Source of the DNA: Prolixibacteraceae bacterium
GTDB taxonomy: Bacteria; Bacteroidota; Bacteroidia; Bacteroidales; Prolixibacteraceae
Assembly (NCBI GenBank): GCA_023228025.1
Contig: JALOCD010000153.1
Span: 1 to 7,562, forward strand
Direction of reading: 5' to 3'
DNA length: 7,562 nucleotides
Below the pieces are notes generated by a model. That model saw only the letters and a program-made list of their open reading frames with translations, was not told where the DNA came from and ran no database searches. Both the position numbers and the translations under genes were made by a program. Below are positions 5,745 to 7,562 of this stretch, one piece after another. Position 1 is the first letter of the stretch. Each line of letters opens with the position of its first letter.

Positions 5745-7562
5745 ATGAATATATCAGAACTATCGCTAAAACGACCGGTACTGGCAACAGTAATGAGTTT
5801 GACCCTGATTCTCTTTGGAGTAATCGGGTTCAATTTTTTGGGTATCCGCGAGTATCCGGCCATTGATCCTCCGTTGATTTCTGTCAATACTTCTTACGCG
5901 GGAGCCAATGCTGATATTATTGAGAGCCAAATCACAGAGCCCCTTGAGAAATCGATAAACGGTATACCCGGTATACGGACCATTACCTCCTCCAGTTCAG
6001 TTGGCAACAGCAACATCTCGGTAGAATTCAACCTGAGCACCAATCTCGAAGCGGCCGCCAACGATGTGCGCGACAAAGTGAGCCAGGCAGTGCGAAATCT
6101 GCCGCAGGACATTGACGCTCCGCCAGTTGTCAGCAAGGCAGATGCCAACAGCGATTTTATCATCCTGATGGCAGTTCAGAGTCCGAGCAAAGGATTGCTG
6201 GAGCTGAGTGATTATGCCGAAAACATCCTTCAAAATAAATTTCAGACCATCCCAGAGGTAAGTTCAGTCATGATCATAGGTCAGAAAAGACCTGCCATGC
6301 GACTATGGATCGATCCTGATAAGTTGAATGCTTACGGTATCACCTTTAACGATATTACTTCTGTTTTAGCCAAGGAGAACATCGAAGCGCCTTCAGGGAA
6401 AATCTACGGAAACAAGACAGAGCTTACCATCCGTGCGCTTGGAAGATTAACCACAGAAAAAGATTTCAAGGATTTGATCATCCGTGAAAACAGTGACGGG
6501 ATTGTCAGGCTTAGCGACTTGGCAAAAGTCGAACTTGGACCCGAAAATTACGAACAGATGTGGCGACTGAATGGGGCAAGTGCAGTTGGTCTGGCCATCA
6601 TACCCCAACCTGGGGCCAACTACATCAACATTTCGGATGAATTTAACAAACGACTGGATGACGTCAGGAAATCCCAAAAAGCAGATATTACCTTCACAAC
6701 ACTGATCGATAATACAAAAAATGTCCGCAAGTCGCTGACTGAGGTGAAAGAAACCCTGTTTATAGCATTCTTGCTGGTTATCATGGTCATCTTCCTCTTC
6801 TTCAGGAACTGGATGATCGCTTTGCGACCTCTGGTCGATATCCCGATTTCCCTGATTGCAACCTTCTTCGTGATGTACCTGGCAGGATTCTCGATAAACA
6901 TCCTTTCGTTGCTGGGTATCATCCTGGCGACAGGACTGGTGGTCGACGACGGGATTGTTGTTACCGAGAATATTTTTAGAAAATTCGAAAATGGAATGCA
7001 CATTCGCCGAGCCGCATTGGAGGGTAGCAAGGAGATCTTCTTCGCGGTTATATCGACCTCAATCACACTGGCAATTGTCTTTTTACCTGTACTCTTTCTT
7101 CAAGGCTTTGTGGGCAGTTTGTTCCGCGAATTTGCCGTTGTTGTTGCAAGTGCTGTTCTGATTTCAGCCTTTGTTTCCCTTACCATTACACCGGTACTGA
7201 ACGTATATTTAAATAGAAAACATGCCCGTCATGGGATGTTCTACCAAAAAACTGAACCCTTCTTCCAAGGTATGGAGAATGGGTACAAAAATCTGCTTCA
7301 AAAATTCATCCACATGAGGTGGATGGCTTGGGTCATCGTATTCGGCTGCATATTAATGACCTACATTGTTGGAAGAACACTTCAGAGCGAACTTGCGCCG
7401 CTAGAGGACAAAAGTAGTATCCGGTTTCAGATCTCCGGACCTGAAGGTGCCAGTTATGGATACATGACCAAGGCGGGAGAAGAATTCAGCAACTTCCTGA
7501 TTGATTCAATCCCGGAAGGCAGCTTCTCCTTCCTGGCGCTCCCGGGGTTTGGCGGTACAGGT
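5745..7562 (+). CDS. RND efflux transporter, inner-membrane pump subunit (3' end outside window)
   Basis: The frame is open from the ATG at 5745 to the last base, giving 606 codons with no stop. Full-length relatives are about 1040 residues, so roughly 60% is present. It starts MNISELSLKRPVLATVM, typical for the cytosolic N-terminus and first membrane helix (about 10-30) of AcrB-type pumps. The first porter-domain stretch includes GIREYPAIDPPLISVNTSY, followed by AANDVRDKVSQAVRNLP. Helices 2-6 lie at about 338-486. Helix 4 carries GLVVDDGIVVTEN with Asp401-Asp402, equivalent to the AcrB proton-relay pair Asp407-Asp408. Helix 7 is at about 526-545, followed by the start of the second porter half (LAPLEDKSSIRFQISGPEG). 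It should use the proton gradient to export compounds through the upstream-encoded adaptor. No Shine-Dalgarno is seen. I infer cotranscription with the adaptor despite the 135-base gap. Substrates (drugs, bile salts, lipids) cannot be told. Confidence 0.95.
   Translation, partial: MNISELSLKRPVLATVMSLTLILFGVIGFNFLGIREYPAIDPPLISVNTSYAGANADIIESQITEPLEKSINGIPGIRTITSSSSVGNSNISVEFNLSTNLEAAANDVRDKVSQAVRNLPQDIDAPPVVSKADANSDFIILMAVQSPSKGLLELSDYAENILQNKFQTIPEVSSVMIIGQKRPAMRLWIDPDKLNAYGITFNDITSVLAKENIEAPSGKIYGNKTELTIRALGRLTTEKDFKDLIIRENSDGIVRLSDLAKVELGPENYEQMWRLNGASAVGLAIIPQPGANYINISDEFNKRLDDVRKSQKADITFTTLIDNTKNVRKSLTEVKETLFIAFLLVIMVIFLFFRNWMIALRPLVDIPISLIATFFVMYLAGFSINILSLLGIILATGLVVDDGIVVTENIFRKFENGMHIRRAALEGSKEIFFAVISTSITLAIVFLPVLFLQGFVGSLFREFAVVVASAVLISAFVSLTITPVLNVYLNRKHARHGMFYQKTEPFFQGMENGYKNLLQKFIHMRWMAWVIVFGCILMTYIVGRTLQSELAPLEDKSSIRFQISGPEGASYGYMTKAGEEFSNFLIDSIPEGSFSFLALPGFGGTG

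Noticed and set aside
5684..5866. 60-codon plus-strand open frame starting beside the palindrome
   Set aside because: It overlaps the pump start in another frame and encodes no recognisable protein. The pump frame from 5745 is unambiguous.
6447..7001. 184-codon minus-strand open frame, and an overlapping one at 6620-7066
   Set aside because: Both are antisense to the conserved pump, including its Asp-Asp helix; they are frame shadows.

Overview
The window looks like ordinary chromosomal DNA from a member of the Bacteroidota. The evidence is a TonB-dependent receptor with an N-terminal carboxypeptidase-regulatory-like domain, paired with a DUF4249-type lipoprotein. The adaptor lipoprotein and RND pump sequences are also of a kind common in this phylum. 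Leaders are AT-rich and mostly lack Shine-Dalgarno sites. Genus cannot be fixed from the sequence.

Layout from left to right. (1) 1-381 (+) is the C-terminal part of a class I SAM-dependent methyltransferase, cut by the left edge. (2) 382-612 is a convergent gene-free stretch with two small GC-rich hairpins and a tract of seven alternating heptamers (GTAATTT/GTAATTC). (3) 613-987 (-) encodes a small four-helix, Trp- and His-rich membrane protein resembling the HsmA/TIGR03987 family. (4) 988-1182 is a divergent control region with several short inverted repeats. (5) 1183-3501 and 3505-4359 (+) form a tight two-gene unit, TonB-dependent receptor plus DUF4249 lipoprotein, ending near a hairpin. 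(6) 4360-4541 is a control region whose inverted repeat overlaps a possible -33 box. (7) 4542-5609 (+) encodes a lipoprotein membrane-fusion (adaptor) subunit. (8) 5610-5744 is a spacer holding a perfect 18-bp palindrome. (9) 5745-7562 (+) encodes the first 606 residues of an RND inner-membrane efflux pump, open through the right edge.

How the genes work together: the receptor and DUF4249 protein should both sit in the outer membrane and probably form one uptake system for an unknown ligand. The adaptor and RND pump are two of the three parts of a proton-driven efflux machine. The TolC-like outer-membrane channel is not in the window and may lie beyond the right edge. I see no clearly new defence, mobile or biosynthetic system. 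The observations most worth checking are the non-coding repeats and palindromes, the histidine layout of the small membrane protein, and an adaptor-tip substitution.
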